A stretch of 64,000 nt of DNA. Origin: Haloplanus vescus (GTDB lineage: Archaea; Halobacteriota; Halobacteria; Halobacteriales; Haloferacaceae). The stretch covers positions 1,280,398 to 1,344,397 of the forward strand of contig NZ_FNQT01000001.1 in the NCBI RefSeq assembly GCF_900107665.1, read 5' to 3'. Below are positions 1 through 8,008 of the stretch, piece after piece (the first letter of the stretch is position 1; every line of letters begins with the position of its first letter). The notes beneath the pieces were generated by a model. The model saw only the letters and a list, made by a program, of their open reading frames with translations. It made no database searches and had not been told where the DNA came from. The translations under genes were made by a program, and so were the position numbers.

Positions 1-283
1 CCTCGTGCTCGTCGAACGGCGAGTGCGTGAAGGCCTCCTTCAGCCCGACCGGGCCGCGGCGATACGGCTCCGAGCGCCCCGTCTCAACGGCCGTCGTGAG
101 ATAGGGGTAGCGACGCTCGGTCAGGTTGGTGGCGTTCACCGCCGGCCCGTCGGCCTCCGTCGGCGTCGCCGTCAGGTAGTACGGGTCGCCGGTCCCCAGA
201 AAGGAAGGGAGGGCACCGAGCGCGAGCAACCCGAGACAGACGAGGGCGAAGCCGACGAGCACGCGGCGTGTGATGGGTCGCAC
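1..283 (-). CDS. Exported or membrane-anchored haloarchaeal protein (N-terminal part; runs off left edge)
   Basis: Only the first 94 residues are in the window. I start it at the GTG at 283. The N-terminus has a short basic stretch and then a hydrophobic segment at about residues 8-27, which would act as a signal peptide or membrane anchor. The part behind it is Thr/Tyr-rich and carries two adjacent N-glycosylation sequons (NAT and NLT near residues 50-55), consistent with an outward-facing location. It lies 39 bases downstream of the next gene on the same strand. I do not recognise the family and give no function. Confidence 0.6.
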   Translation of the reverse strand, partial: MRPITRRVLVGFALVCLGLLALGALPSFLGTGDPYYLTATPTEADGPAVNATNLTERRYPYLTTAVETGRSEPYRRGPVGLKEAFTHSPFDEHE

Positions 284-322
284 GAGCGCGGTTGGCGTGG
301 CGGGGTGAAACGCCTTTCGCCG

Positions 323-736
323 CTAGAGGCGGTCGGCGTACAGGCGACCGAACGCCTGCCGGCGGAGCGTCGCGACGGCCGCGTCGCGTTCGTTCTCGAA
401 GGTGGCGGCGACCGCCTCGTCCGCGAACGGCGCGACGTGCCAGACGACTCGGTCCACGTCCTGACTGCCGAGGACGGTCACGGTCACGTCGGCGTCCTCG
501 CGCCACGCGTCGAAGGCCTCGCGGTCCGCGACGGTGACGGTCAGCAGCGACGCGAACAGGGCGTCACGCGCCGTCTCGACCACGTCGCTCGTCACGCGCT
601 CCTGATACTCCGGGCGGTCGAAGTCCATCGCTGTCGCCACCTCGCGGACGACGGTCTGTGCCGCCGGCCCGACCGACTCGTAGGCCTCGCGGGCGTCCGC
701 GAGCGTCTCGGGGTCGAATACGCCCTCGGTCTCCAT
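323..736 (-). CDS. Conserved haloarchaeal protein, unknown function
   Basis: A 137-residue acidic soluble protein, predicted mostly helical at the N-terminus (residues 10-75) with a beta-rich middle that includes a VTVTVLG strand. I see no signal peptide, membrane segment or catalytic motif. It resembles the small haloarchaea-only families (DUF5809-like, from memory, not verified) that sit beside rimI. The next gene on the same strand ends 24 bases upstream, so the two are probably co-transcribed. Confidence 0.65.
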   Translation of the reverse strand: METEGVFDPETLADAREAYESVGPAAQTVVREVATAMDFDRPEYQERVTSDVVETARDALFASLLTVTVADREAFDAWREDADVTVTVLGSQDVDRVVWHVAPFADEAVAATFENERDAAVATLRRQAFGRLYADRL

Positions 737-760
737 ACGCCACCCTTCGGCGGCGACGGC

Positions 761-1228
761 TTACGCCTTGTTATCGTCCGCGGCGGTGTCGTCCGCGGCG
801 GTGTCGTCCTCGGTGTCGTCCGCGGCGGTGTCGTCCTCGGTGTCGTCCGCGGCGGTGTCGTCCTCGGTGTCGTCCCCGGCGTCCAACATCGCCTGCGTCA
901 TCTCGCGGGCCTCCGCGAGGATTCGACTCGCGTCGCCGTCGAGCGTGGCCGGGTCGAGCGCCTCGGTTTCGACGGATGCTGTCGACGGGGCGTCGTGGGC
1001 GTGGTCGTCGGTCGTATCCTCGAACACCGTCTCGTGGGGCACTTCCTCGGCGTGGTCGACGGCGACAGGTGCCAACTCCGCGGCCCCCTGCTCGCTCCAG
1101 TCCGGGGCGTGGTCGTCCAGCCATCGCTCGTGGGCGTCGCCGTGGAGCATGGCGGTGAAGGCGAGGTGGTTCGCGAGATGTTCACCGTCTCGCTGGGGCG
1201 TCTCGCACACCGGACAGGCGTATCCCAT
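761..1228 (-). CDS. Small zinc-finger-like haloarchaeal protein with acidic repeat tail
   Basis: The ATG at 1228 gives 155 residues. The N-terminus holds CPVC (residues 5-8), followed by H18, H22 and further histidines, arranged like a small C2H2-type zinc finger. The middle is acidic. The last 40 residues are a tandem repeat of Asp-Asp-Thr-Glu / Asp-Asp-Thr-Ala-Ala blocks ending in Asn-Lys-Ala. The repeat is perfect at DNA level, so it probably varies in copy number. It looks like a DUF5810-type haloarchaeal protein (recalled, not verified). A nucleic-acid or protein-binding role is a guess. rimI lies 38 bases upstream on the same strand. Confidence 0.7.
   Translation of the reverse strand: MGYACPVCETPQRDGEHLANHLAFTAMLHGDAHERWLDDHAPDWSEQGAAELAPVAVDHAEEVPHETVFEDTTDDHAHDAPSTASVETEALDPATLDGDASRILAEAREMTQAMLDAGDDTEDDTAADDTEDDTAADDTEDDTAADDTAADDNKA
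776..878. repeat. 27-bp direct tandem repeat coding for an acidic tail
   Basis: About three to four near-identical 27-base units, each made of a gtgtcgtcctcg half and a gtgtcgtccgcggcg half, run in frame through the 3' end of the zinc-finger-like gene. Each unit codes for nine residues (DDTAADDTE type). Identity between units is essentially complete, which suggests recent slippage or unequal crossing-over. Confidence 0.85.
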
Positions 1229-1266
1229 GCCTTCGGGAGGGGGCGTGAGACGTATGAGCGTGGCGG

Positions 1267-1779
1267 TCAGGCGTCCGGTTCGCGCCACGCAGGGAGGTCG
1301 AGAACCATCACGAGGGCGTCCTCGCCGTCGCGGTAGTAGTGGGGGTTCCGCCGCGCGACTTCGAAGCCCACGTCGCGATACAGCGCTCGCGCGGGGTCGT
1401 TGCCCTCGCGGACTTCGAGTTTCACCACGTCCGCGCCCTCGATGGCGAGGGCGAGCAGCGAGCGGACGAGCAGCGAGCGCCCGATACCCCGTTCGCGGGC
1501 GGGTTCGGCGACGGCGAGGTCTTTGACGTGCCCGATGGTGCGCCCGAAGTCGGGCGTCGCGTCGGCGACGACGTAGCCGACGACGGCGTCGGTCCAAGCA
1601 GCGCCGTCGTCGCCGCCCCGGGTCGCGACGAGGAAGCCGGGGTCGCCGAGGAAATGCTCGAAGGCGGTGTAGGGCCACGGCTGGTCGAAGGCTTCGCGCT
1701 CGATGCGGACCACCGACTGCAGGTCGGCCGCCTCGGCGTCGCGAATGGTCACGTCGGCGGGCGTCGTCGGAATGGCCAC
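1267..1779 (-). CDS. rimI: Ribosomal-protein S18-type N-alpha-acetyltransferase (RimI/Ard1-like GNAT)
   Basis: A 170-residue single-domain GNAT enzyme, expected to transfer acetyl from acetyl-CoA to N-terminal amines of nascent proteins in the cytoplasm. Visible GNAT features are the REAFDQPWPY motif near residues 28-37, typical of RimI/Naa10 substrate sites. The acetyl-CoA pyrophosphate-binding loop lies in AVAEPARERGIGRSL (about 89-103), followed by the NDPARALYRDVGFE motif (about 126-140). Length is normal for the family. It leads a run of minus-strand genes and is 66 bases from the end of acnA. Confidence 0.9.
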   Translation of the reverse strand: MAIPTTPADVTIRDAEAADLQSVVRIEREAFDQPWPYTAFEHFLGDPGFLVATRGGDDGAAWTDAVVGYVVADATPDFGRTIGHVKDLAVAEPARERGIGRSLLVRSLLALAIEGADVVKLEVREGNDPARALYRDVGFEVARRNPHYYRDGEDALVMVLDLPAWREPDA

Positions 1780-1845
1780 GCCTCGGCTACGGGGGATGGC
1801 CTCAAAAACGCACGGGCGTCACGCGGGCCGTCGTGGCTCGCGCGA

Positions 1846-3822
1846 CTAGTCGTCTGCGGGGGACGCGCCGCTGGCGTCGTCGGCGTACTGCTGTTTCGTG
1901 AGCGTGAGTTTGCCACCGGCGGCGAGGATTTCGCGCTCGCGCTCGGAAGCGTCGAACTGGGCGGTTGCCTCCCAGTCGCCGTTGACGCGAATCGTGAACT
2001 CCTCGGCGCCGTTCTCGACGGCGGCGGCAACGTCGTCGACGACTTCGATGTCGTCGCCCTGTTCGATGCGGTCGTAGGTCTCCTCGTCGATGGTCAGCGG
2101 CAGGAGGCCGAAGTTGTACAGGTTCGCCTTGTGGATGCGGGCGAACGACTGCGCGAGGACGGCCTCGACGCCGAGATACATCGGGCACATCGCGGCGTGC
2201 TCTCGGGAGGAGCCCTGCCCGTAGTTCTCGCCGGCGACGAGGACGCTGTGGTCCGTCGCCTTGGCGCGCTCTGCGAACGTGTCGTCGACGCGCGAGAGCG
2301 TGAACTCGGAGAGTCGCTCGATGTTCGAGCGGAACTTGAGGATGTCCGAGGTGGCCGGGATGATGTGGTCGGTGGTGATGTTGTCGCCCATCTTCAGGAG
2401 CGTCTCACCGTGGATGTCAGCACCGAGCGGGTCCTTCAGCGGCACGTCGCCGATGTTCGGTCCCTTGATGAGTTCGTCGTCCACGGCCTCGTCGGGGCGG
2501 ATGATGTCGGCCTTCGAGCCGTCGTACTTCTCGGGGAGTTCGACGCCCGGTGCGTCCATGTCGCCGAGTTCGTCGGCGAGGTCACGCGGGTCGACGATTT
2601 CGCCCTTGAGCGCCGCGGCGGCGGCGACCTGCGGCGAGCAGAGGTAGACGGAGTCGTTCTCGATGCCCGACCGCCCCTCGAAGTTGCGGTTGAAGGTTCG
2701 GAGCGAGACGGAGTCGGAGGCGGGGACGTGGCCGATACCGATACACGGCCCACACGTCGCCTCGGAGACGTTGACGCCCGCGGCCATGAGTTCGGCGGTC
2801 CAGCCCTCGCGGGCGAGGAGTTCGCCGGCCTGCTTCGAGCCGGGGGCGACGATCATTTCGAGGTCCTTCTTTATCTCGCGGCCCTCGACCATCTTCGCGG
2901 CGGGAAGGATGTCCTCGTAGCCACCGTTGGTACAGGAGCCGATGATGACCTGTTCGACGTCGGTGCCCGCGACTTCGCGGACGGGCACGACGTTATCCGG
3001 CATCGACGGACAGGAGATGAGCGGTTCGAGGTCGGAGAGGTCAACGACGATTTCGTCGGCGTACTCCGCGTCGTCGTCGGGCGAGAGCTCGACGAACTGG
3101 TCGCCGCGTCCCTGCCGGTCGAGATAATCTTTCGTCTGCTCGTCGGTCGGGAAGATAGAGGTGGTCGCGCCGAGCTCCGTCCCCATGTTCGTGATGGTGG
3201 TCCGTTCGGGCACCGAGAGGCTCTCGACGCCGGGACCGGAGTACTCGAACACCTTGCCGACGCCGCCCTTGACCGACAGGCGACGGAGGAGTTCGAGGAT
3301 GAGGTCCTTCGCGCTCGCCCAGTCGGGGAGCTCGCCCTCGAGGCGGACGTTCACGACTTCGGGCATCTCGACGAAGTACGGACCGCCGCCCATCGCGACG
3401 GCGACGTCGAGGCCACCGGCGCCGATGGCGAGTTCGCCGAGGCCGCCGGGGGTCGGCGTGTGCGAGTCAGAACCGAGCATCGTCTTCCCGGGCGCAGCGA
3501 AGTTCTCCTTGTGGACGTTGTGGCAGATGCCGTTGCCCGGGCGAGAGAAGTACGCGCCGTAGGTGCCGGCGGCCGACCGGAGGAAGCGGTGGTCGTCGGT
3601 GTTTTTGAAGTCGAACTGGTAGGTCTGGTGGTCACAGTACTGGGCCGCGAGTTCGGTCTGGACTTCGTCGAGTTCGAGCGCTTCGAACTGAAGCCATACC
3701 ATCGTCCCGGTCGTGTCCTGTGTGAGCACCTGATCGATCTCGATCCCGATTTCCTCGCCGGGTTCGAGGTCACCCTCGACCAGGTGATCGTCGAGGATTT
3801 TCTCCGTAAGCGTCTGTCCCAT
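1846..3822 (-). CDS. acnA: Aconitate hydratase
   Basis: A 658-residue TCA-cycle enzyme that interconverts citrate and isocitrate through a [4Fe-4S] cluster. Cluster cysteines are visible in the SCTNGG motif and the CGPC motif, and the swivel-domain active-site loop GQGSSREHAA is near the C-terminus. The start at 3822 (MGQTLTEK) is chosen because a TATA box lies about 25 bases upstream (3847-3856), giving a nearly leaderless transcript. The reading frame stays open further upstream without any family similarity. Length fits haloarchaeal aconitases of about 650-660 residues. Confidence 0.95.
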   Translation of the reverse strand: MGQTLTEKILDDHLVEGDLEPGEEIGIEIDQVLTQDTTGTMVWLQFEALELDEVQTELAAQYCDHQTYQFDFKNTDDHRFLRSAAGTYGAYFSRPGNGICHNVHKENFAAPGKTMLGSDSHTPTPGGLGELAIGAGGLDVAVAMGGGPYFVEMPEVVNVRLEGELPDWASAKDLILELLRRLSVKGGVGKVFEYSGPGVESLSVPERTTITNMGTELGATTSIFPTDEQTKDYLDRQGRGDQFVELSPDDDAEYADEIVVDLSDLEPLISCPSMPDNVVPVREVAGTDVEQVIIGSCTNGGYEDILPAAKMVEGREIKKDLEMIVAPGSKQAGELLAREGWTAELMAAGVNVSEATCGPCIGIGHVPASDSVSLRTFNRNFEGRSGIENDSVYLCSPQVAAAAALKGEIVDPRDLADELGDMDAPGVELPEKYDGSKADIIRPDEAVDDELIKGPNIGDVPLKDPLGADIHGETLLKMGDNITTDHIIPATSDILKFRSNIERLSEFTLSRVDDTFAERAKATDHSVLVAGENYGQGSSREHAAMCPMYLGVEAVLAQSFARIHKANLYNFGLLPLTIDEETYDRIEQGDDIEVVDDVAAAVENGAEEFTIRVNGDWEATAQFDASEREREILAAGGKLTLTKQQYADDASGASPADD

Positions 3823-3846
3823 AACGTCCAGATATGCCGCGCCGAT

Positions 3847-3856
3847 GGATATAAAA
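3847..3856 (-). promoter_or_regulatory. TATA box of acnA
   Basis: The minus strand reads ttttatatc, about 25-34 bases before the acnA ATG at 3822. That spacing places transcription start at or just before the start codon. Confidence 0.65.
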
Positions 3857-3942
3857 CCCGCGTTGACCGCGCTACGCGCCCCAACGGACGCTGGAGACGG
3901 CCGGACCGCCACGATTTTGTCGCCGCTGGTCGACTCACCCGC

Positions 3943-4416
3943 ATGTTCCGCGCCGGGTCGTTCGTCGCCGACCACCTCACCCCCGTCACGCCCGAACAGG
4001 TCCAACCGAACGGCGTCGACCTGACAGTCGACGCGATTCTCGAACCGACCGAGCGAGGACGCATCGGCCGCGACGGCAAGCACGTCGCCGACCGCCGCGA
4101 ACTCGACACGGACCCCGACGCCGAGGCGTACGTCCTCGACCCCGGCGGGTACATCGCCCGCTACGGCGAGCGCATTCGGATACCAGAGGGCCACATCGGC
4201 TTCGTCTACCCCCGGTCGTCGCTCATGCGTAACGGTAGCATGCTTCACACCGCCGTCTGGGACGCCGGCTACGAGGGCCGCGGCGAGGGGCTGCTGGCCG
4301 TCCACCGCCCGATAGAAATCGAACCGGGCGCCCGCATCGCGCAGCTGGTGTTCGCCGAGGCGAACCACGACGGCACCTACGAGGGCAGTTATCAGGGCGA
4401 GCGACTCGAAGAGTAA
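3943..4416 (+). CDS. dut: Archaeal dUTPase of the dCTP-deaminase family
   Basis: A 157-residue enzyme of the trimeric dUTPase/dCTP deaminase fold. The archaeal subfamily hydrolyses dUTP to dUMP and so limits uracil in DNA. Family signatures are QPNGVDLTVD (about 22-31), the central YPRSSLMRNGS loop, the AVWDAGYEGRGEG strand-turn (about 104-116) and the C-terminal PGARIAQLVF. The ATG at 3943 gives the typical short N-terminus MFRAGSFVADHL. The gene is divergent from acnA across a 120-bp promoter region. Separating dUTPase from dCTP deaminase by eye is uncertain. Confidence 0.85.
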   Translation: MFRAGSFVADHLTPVTPEQVQPNGVDLTVDAILEPTERGRIGRDGKHVADRRELDTDPDAEAYVLDPGGYIARYGERIRIPEGHIGFVYPRSSLMRNGSMLHTAVWDAGYEGRGEGLLAVHRPIEIEPGARIAQLVFAEANHDGTYEGSYQGERLEE

Positions 4417-4638
4417 TCAGCCGGCGCCCGCCGCACAACCCCCAGAGTCCGACGCAGGCGGTGCCCGAACGGGGCAAAGTGACGACTCCGCTGCCGACGG
4501 AAAATTCCTGCAACACTTGCGACCGCACAAAACCATATACAGTTCGTTATTGAACCCACTATATGAAAATGACACAGGCGAATCCAGAAATACAAAACGA
4601 TTGCACTACTATCGGACTTTTATCCAAATATTTGTAAT
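4417..4638. promoter_or_regulatory. AT-rich intergenic region upstream of the transducer gene
   Basis: No gene is seen in these 222 bases. From about 4530 to 4638 base composition drops sharply towards A+T compared with the flanking genes. Candidate TATA elements are aaatacaaaa (4588-4597) and cttttatcc (4617-4625). A short inverted repeat GTTC-N6-GAAC lies at 4542-4555. This is probably the promoter of the transducer-kinase pair. Confidence 0.5.
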
Positions 4639-6207
4639 ATGAGTGAGAATCAGACAGACAGCGACAGCAACGGGCGGGCAATAGCGAACGCCACGGGCGC
4701 GGTCAAGGGCGTCCGGACTGCCTCTGAGACGGTCGACGGTCAGTTGGTCGCCATCGACGACCGGGCGGGCGAGCAGGTTGCGGAACTCGACCGGGTTGCG
4801 ACCGAAGTGTCAGACCTCAGCGCGACCATCGAAGAGGTCGCCGCCAGTTCCGAACAGGTCGCCGAGCGAAGCGAGGCGGCGGCGGCCCGGAGCGAGAGGG
4901 GTCGAGCGGCGGCAGTCGAAGCCAAGGAAGTCATCGAGACGGTTCGGGAGCGAAGCGAGCGGTTGGCGACAGAGATGAGCCGTCTCGACGACCGAATCGA
5001 CACCATCGAGACGGCACTCGCCGGCATCGACGACATTGCGCGACAGACGAATCTGCTCGCGCTGAACGCCTCTATCGAGGCCGCTCGGGCGGACGACGAC
5101 GGCGAGACGGAAGGGTTTGGAGTCGTTGCCGACGAAATCAAGACGCTCGCTGCGGAATCACAGGAACAGGCGGACACCATCGAGTCGGCGCTCGAACAGG
5201 TGCAGGCCGCGGCAGACGAGACGGTCGCCCAACTTGAGAAGACGACCGAGCAAATCGAGGCCGGCGCCGACAACGTCGCTAACGCGATGGACGAGTTCGA
5301 AGCCGTCGCGGAAACGGTCGAAGAGACGGCAAACGACGTCAAACAGGTGTCGACGGCGACCGATGACCTCGCGGAGTCGAGCGAAACAATCGCTGCACGG
5401 TCCGAACACGTCAGTGACCGGGCAGCCGAAATCGAGGACAGCATCGTCGAAATTCGCGACGCCCGAGGCGAGCAGACCGCGATGCTCCGCGAAGTCGAAG
5501 ACGCACTCTCGTCGGTTAGTACGACTCGCTCCGACGCGCCACGACTCCCGACAGGGCTCGGGGGCGTCGACGACCCATGTGATGGGTTGATCGAAGGGGG
5601 ACAATCCGTCCTGCACGCCGATAGTGTCGACATCAACGACGCCGTTGCACAGATAGTCGTCGCGGCGCTGACGGCGGGACATGGGGTGTCGCTCACGCCG
5701 CCACCGGGACTGACGCGAGGGACGCTTGAGGCGGCCTTCGACGGCAGCGACGATTCGCTCAACGCCGCACTGCGCGAGGACCGATTGTTCGTCCTCGATG
5801 CCTTCGACGCGTGGGCGCCGAACTCGAACGTGTTCGATTTGACCGAGCGGTCGCTGGGCGAGGTCAACGCCGAGACAGCCCGCCGCCGCGACGACCCCCT
5901 ACTCATCGTCGGCAATATCGCCGCCGAAATCGAGGTGCTCGGCGAGGAGCAGGCACGTGCCGCCCGCTACGAGAATGACGAGAGCGTCTTCGAAGCGACG
6001 GACACAGTGTTGAACGTCGTCGATGGGGAGACTGTCGACGACGCGTTCGCCGCGTTCTATGCCGGAGCCGCGGACCAAGTGTTCCGTGCCGAGAGCGCGC
6101 AAGGTACCCGACAATTGACCGTTGCTAAATCACCGGACGTGACCGGAACACCGTCTGCCCCACTCGAGAGGACCACGCACAATGGCATGATAGCGAATGA
6201 CAGATGA
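4639..6207 (+). CDS. Cytosolic chemotaxis-type transducer with C-terminal RecA-like domain
   Basis: A 522-residue protein with no membrane segment. Residues about 30-295 are long heptad helices of a methyl-accepting transducer. The signalling tip is at about 129-171, with the conserved [18 protein letters not shown] and [16 protein letters not shown] motifs that contact CheA/CheW. Residues about 303-500 form a separate domain that begins like a KaiC/RecA core (TGLGGVDD...GLIEGG) and has a hydrophobic strand ending in Asp ([10 protein letters not shown]). It lacks a P-loop lysine, so it is probably a degenerate sensory or partner-binding ATPase fold. The gene overlaps the following kinase gene by 11 bases, so the two are translationally coupled. 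Ligand and stimulus are unknown. Confidence 0.85.
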   Translation: MSENQTDSDSNGRAIANATGAVKGVRTASETVDGQLVAIDDRAGEQVAELDRVATEVSDLSATIEEVAASSEQVAERSEAAAARSERGRAAAVEAKEVIETVRERSERLATEMSRLDDRIDTIETALAGIDDIARQTNLLALNASIEAARADDDGETEGFGVVADEIKTLAAESQEQADTIESALEQVQAAADETVAQLEKTTEQIEAGADNVANAMDEFEAVAETVEETANDVKQVSTATDDLAESSETIAARSEHVSDRAAEIEDSIVEIRDARGEQTAMLREVEDALSSVSTTRSDAPRLPTGLGGVDDPCDGLIEGGQSVLHADSVDINDAVAQIVVAALTAGHGVSLTPPPGLTRGTLEAAFDGSDDSLNAALREDRLFVLDAFDAWAPNSNVFDLTERSLGEVNAETARRRDDPLLIVGNIAAEIEVLGEEQARAARYENDESVFEATDTVLNVVDGETVDDAFAAFYAGAADQVFRAESAQGTRQLTVAKSPDVTGTPSAPLERTTHNGMIANDR

Positions 6208-7276
6208 GCCCAGTGTCAAGCGCGTGGCCGACGACGCCGAGACGCGCTACCAGACACTCATAAGCCACGTTCGGGACGCTATCGTCGAGTTCGAGTTCGT
6301 TGACGGGAAGCCACTCGTATGCCACGTCAATGATGCGTTCGTGGACGTGTTTGGCTACGAGTCCGCAAAGTTAGAAGGCGAGTCGCTCGACGACCGAATC
6401 GTTCCCGACTGGAACCGGGCGGAAGCCACTCGCCTCAACGAGCGGACGGCGGCGGGCGAAGTCAACTACCAGCAGGTGAGACGCGAAACTGCCGACGGCC
6501 TCCGGACGTTTCTGTACCGTGGAGTGCCGTACGGCGACGAGGCCATCGCCGCCGATGGCATGGCCATCTACACCGACTTGACCGAGATTACGCGACAGAA
6601 ACGCCAGTTACAGGTCATGAATCGCGTCCTCCGGCACAACCTCCGGAACGCCGTCAACGTCATCACGGGCAACATGACACGGCTTCTCAACGCACTCGAC
6701 GACCAGACATCCGAACAGGTCGACGCGGCGGCCAAGGTCGAACACGCCGCCCACGAACTGGAGACACTGACACAAGAGGCGATAGATATCGAGTCGGTCA
6801 TCACCGCAGAGTCGGTTGATACCGTCATCGACTGTGTGCCGCTGATACAGCGAGTCGTTACCGACTACCGACAGCGCTACCCGTCGGCGGAGATTCGGAT
6901 GACACTCCCGGATTCGATGCTCGTGAGCGCTGACAGCCGCCTCCGGCGCGCCATCGAGAGCCTCGTCACGAACGCCATCGAACACAACCCGGCGGCGACG
7001 CCGTACGTCCACGTGCAAGTGACAGACAATGGTCCAAATGGCTGGGTGGAGATATACGTCGACGACGACGGACCGCAAATCCCCGCCGACGAGCGGACGG
7101 TCATCCGCGGCGACGCCAACATCGAACCGACACACCACGGGAGCGGCCTCGGCCTCTGGCTCGTCAAGTGGACAGTCGAACTGTACGGCGGTGAACTGTC
7201 ATTCGAGACGAGCAGTCTCGGTGGCAACAGTGTCCGACTCCGGCTGTTGCGAGGCGACCACGACGCAATGGAATAA
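6197..7276 (+). CDS. PAS-domain sensor histidine kinase
   Basis: A 359-residue soluble kinase. A PAS domain spans about residues 15-135. The H-box is [13 protein letters not shown] with H147 as predicted phospho-acceptor, the N-box is VTNAIEHN (257-264), and the G-box is [10 protein letters not shown] (313-322). There is no receiver domain or membrane helix. Its ATG lies inside the end of the transducer gene (ATGACAGATGA overlap), so the two products are probably made together. That suggests the kinase works with, or parallel to, the transducer's signal. No dedicated response regulator is adjacent. Confidence 0.9.
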   Translation: MTDEPSVKRVADDAETRYQTLISHVRDAIVEFEFVDGKPLVCHVNDAFVDVFGYESAKLEGESLDDRIVPDWNRAEATRLNERTAAGEVNYQQVRRETADGLRTFLYRGVPYGDEAIAADGMAIYTDLTEITRQKRQLQVMNRVLRHNLRNAVNVITGNMTRLLNALDDQTSEQVDAAAKVEHAAHELETLTQEAIDIESVITAESVDTVIDCVPLIQRVVTDYRQRYPSAEIRMTLPDSMLVSADSRLRRAIESLVTNAIEHNPAATPYVHVQVTDNGPNGWVEIYVDDDGPQIPADERTVIRGDANIEPTHHGSGLGLWLVKWTVELYGGELSFETSSLGGNSVRLRLLRGDHDAME

Positions 7277-7374
7277 AGGTATTCGCCGCATCCTGTCGTC
7301 GCAAACGAGAGCGCGTGAACGACAGACTGGGCGCTGGCGCCGTCGCTCGTTGGCTCACGTCGTTCGCAGGAAAA

Positions 7375-7485
7375 CGGGCCGGGAGGGAGTTGAACCCCCG
7401 ACCGTCTGGTGACTTCCGCAACCGCCCGGGGAATCGGGCAGACGCGTTAAAAGCCAGACGCTCTGCCTGACTGAGCTACCGGCCC
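7375..7485 (-). tRNA. tRNA-Lys (anticodon UUU) with intron
   Basis: The minus strand folds as a cloverleaf. Acceptor stem GGGCCGG (7485-7479) pairs with CCGGCCC (7382-7376) and the discriminator is G. The D-arm contains AGCTCAGTCAGGCAGAGC. The anticodon stem is TCTGG/CCAGA with loop C-T-TTT-A/A. The T-arm contains GGTTCAACTCC. CCA is not encoded. The acceptor, D-arm and anticodon sequence match haloarchaeal tRNA-Lys(UUU) as I remember it. A 37-nt insert interrupts the loop after position 37. Confidence 0.93.
7411..7447 (-). other. tRNA-Lys intron (37 nt) with canonical bulge-helix-bulge
   Basis: The intron lies between tRNA positions 37 and 38, the usual archaeal site. On the RNA strand, CUUU (32-35) pairs with GAAG near the intron's 3' end, giving exactly four pairs (one G-U). 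These are flanked by three-base bulges UAA and UCA on opposite strands. Cutting after the second base of each bulge regenerates a normal seven-base loop. Inside the intron CGC/GCG and GCCCG/CGGGC extend the hairpin. This is the structure recognised by the archaeal splicing endonuclease EndA. Confidence 0.88.
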
Positions 7486-7532
7486 TCATCTGGACGTTGG
7501 GGGGAGAGGTGTAAACACTTACGATGAGCGTC

Positions 7533-7967
7533 CTACGCTCGCGACGAAATCCACTCCCCGACGCCGAAATCGTCCGCCCAGTTGATGTTCGGTGACAGTT
7601 TGTCCGGGTCCGTGACTCGAAGTGCCATACTCGTACTCGGTGCGTCCGAAATCGGCACCACGTAGATGTGGTCGGTCGCCGGCGCGTAGACTGCGAACGC
7701 CTCGATCTGTCCCTCGTATCCCTCTTTGTCGATAGCGCGGGTTCGCGTTCCGGTACTCCTCGTTTCGAACTGGATGCGGCCGTTTTCGAGACGCCCCGTC
7801 TTGACCTGTATCCGGTAGAACGAGGCGCCGACCTCGACGACGAGGTCGTATCGCTGGTTATCGCCGAACGGTCGAAGGACTGGACAGCCTCGGCGTAGGA
7901 ACTCGTGGAGTACGGCGGCCTCACTGCGCTCTCCACGCTCTTTCGGATGCGTGGCGTCGTCGGTCAC
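7533..7967 (-). CDS. PD-(D/E)XK nuclease-fold protein
   Basis: A 144-residue protein with the restriction-endonuclease fold signature. An early Glu (about E16) lies in the first helix. It is followed by YDLVVEVGASFYRIQVKTGR, where D41 and the Q54-V-K56 triad match the D...(E/Q)xK core. This is the pattern of the small 'PDDEXK_5' group related to homing-type and group I intron endonucleases. The C-terminus has a strand-rich YVVPIS segment. It lies 47 bases from the intron-containing tRNA-Lys on the same strand. Its cellular target is unknown, and no methylase or integrase is adjacent. Confidence 0.75.
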   Translation of the reverse strand: MTDDATHPKERGERSEAAVLHEFLRRGCPVLRPFGDNQRYDLVVEVGASFYRIQVKTGRLENGRIQFETRSTGTRTRAIDKEGYEGQIEAFAVYAPATDHIYVVPISDAPSTSMALRVTDPDKLSPNINWADDFGVGEWISSRA

Positions 7968-8008
7968 GGGACTTGTGAGTCGGCTTCAGTGAAAAGAGTC
8001 CGCGAGGC

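Noticed and set aside
776-878. Repeat array considered as a CRISPR
   Set aside because: Units are contiguous with no unique spacers, are in frame and encode an acidic tail. No cas genes are present.
1339-4416. A 1,025-codon open frame on the + strand across rimI and aconitase
   Set aside because: Only the last 157 codons (from 3943) resemble a known protein (dUTPase). The rest is antisense to rimI and acnA, a common artefact of high third-position GC.
4531-4638. AT-rich stretch considered as an insertion-sequence remnant
   Set aside because: No inverted termini, target duplication or transposase fragment is seen. A promoter region explains it better.
7375-7485. tRNA read as two half genes or as a pseudogene
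   Set aside because: The insert forms a perfect bulge-helix-bulge at the usual intron site and removal gives a complete cloverleaf.
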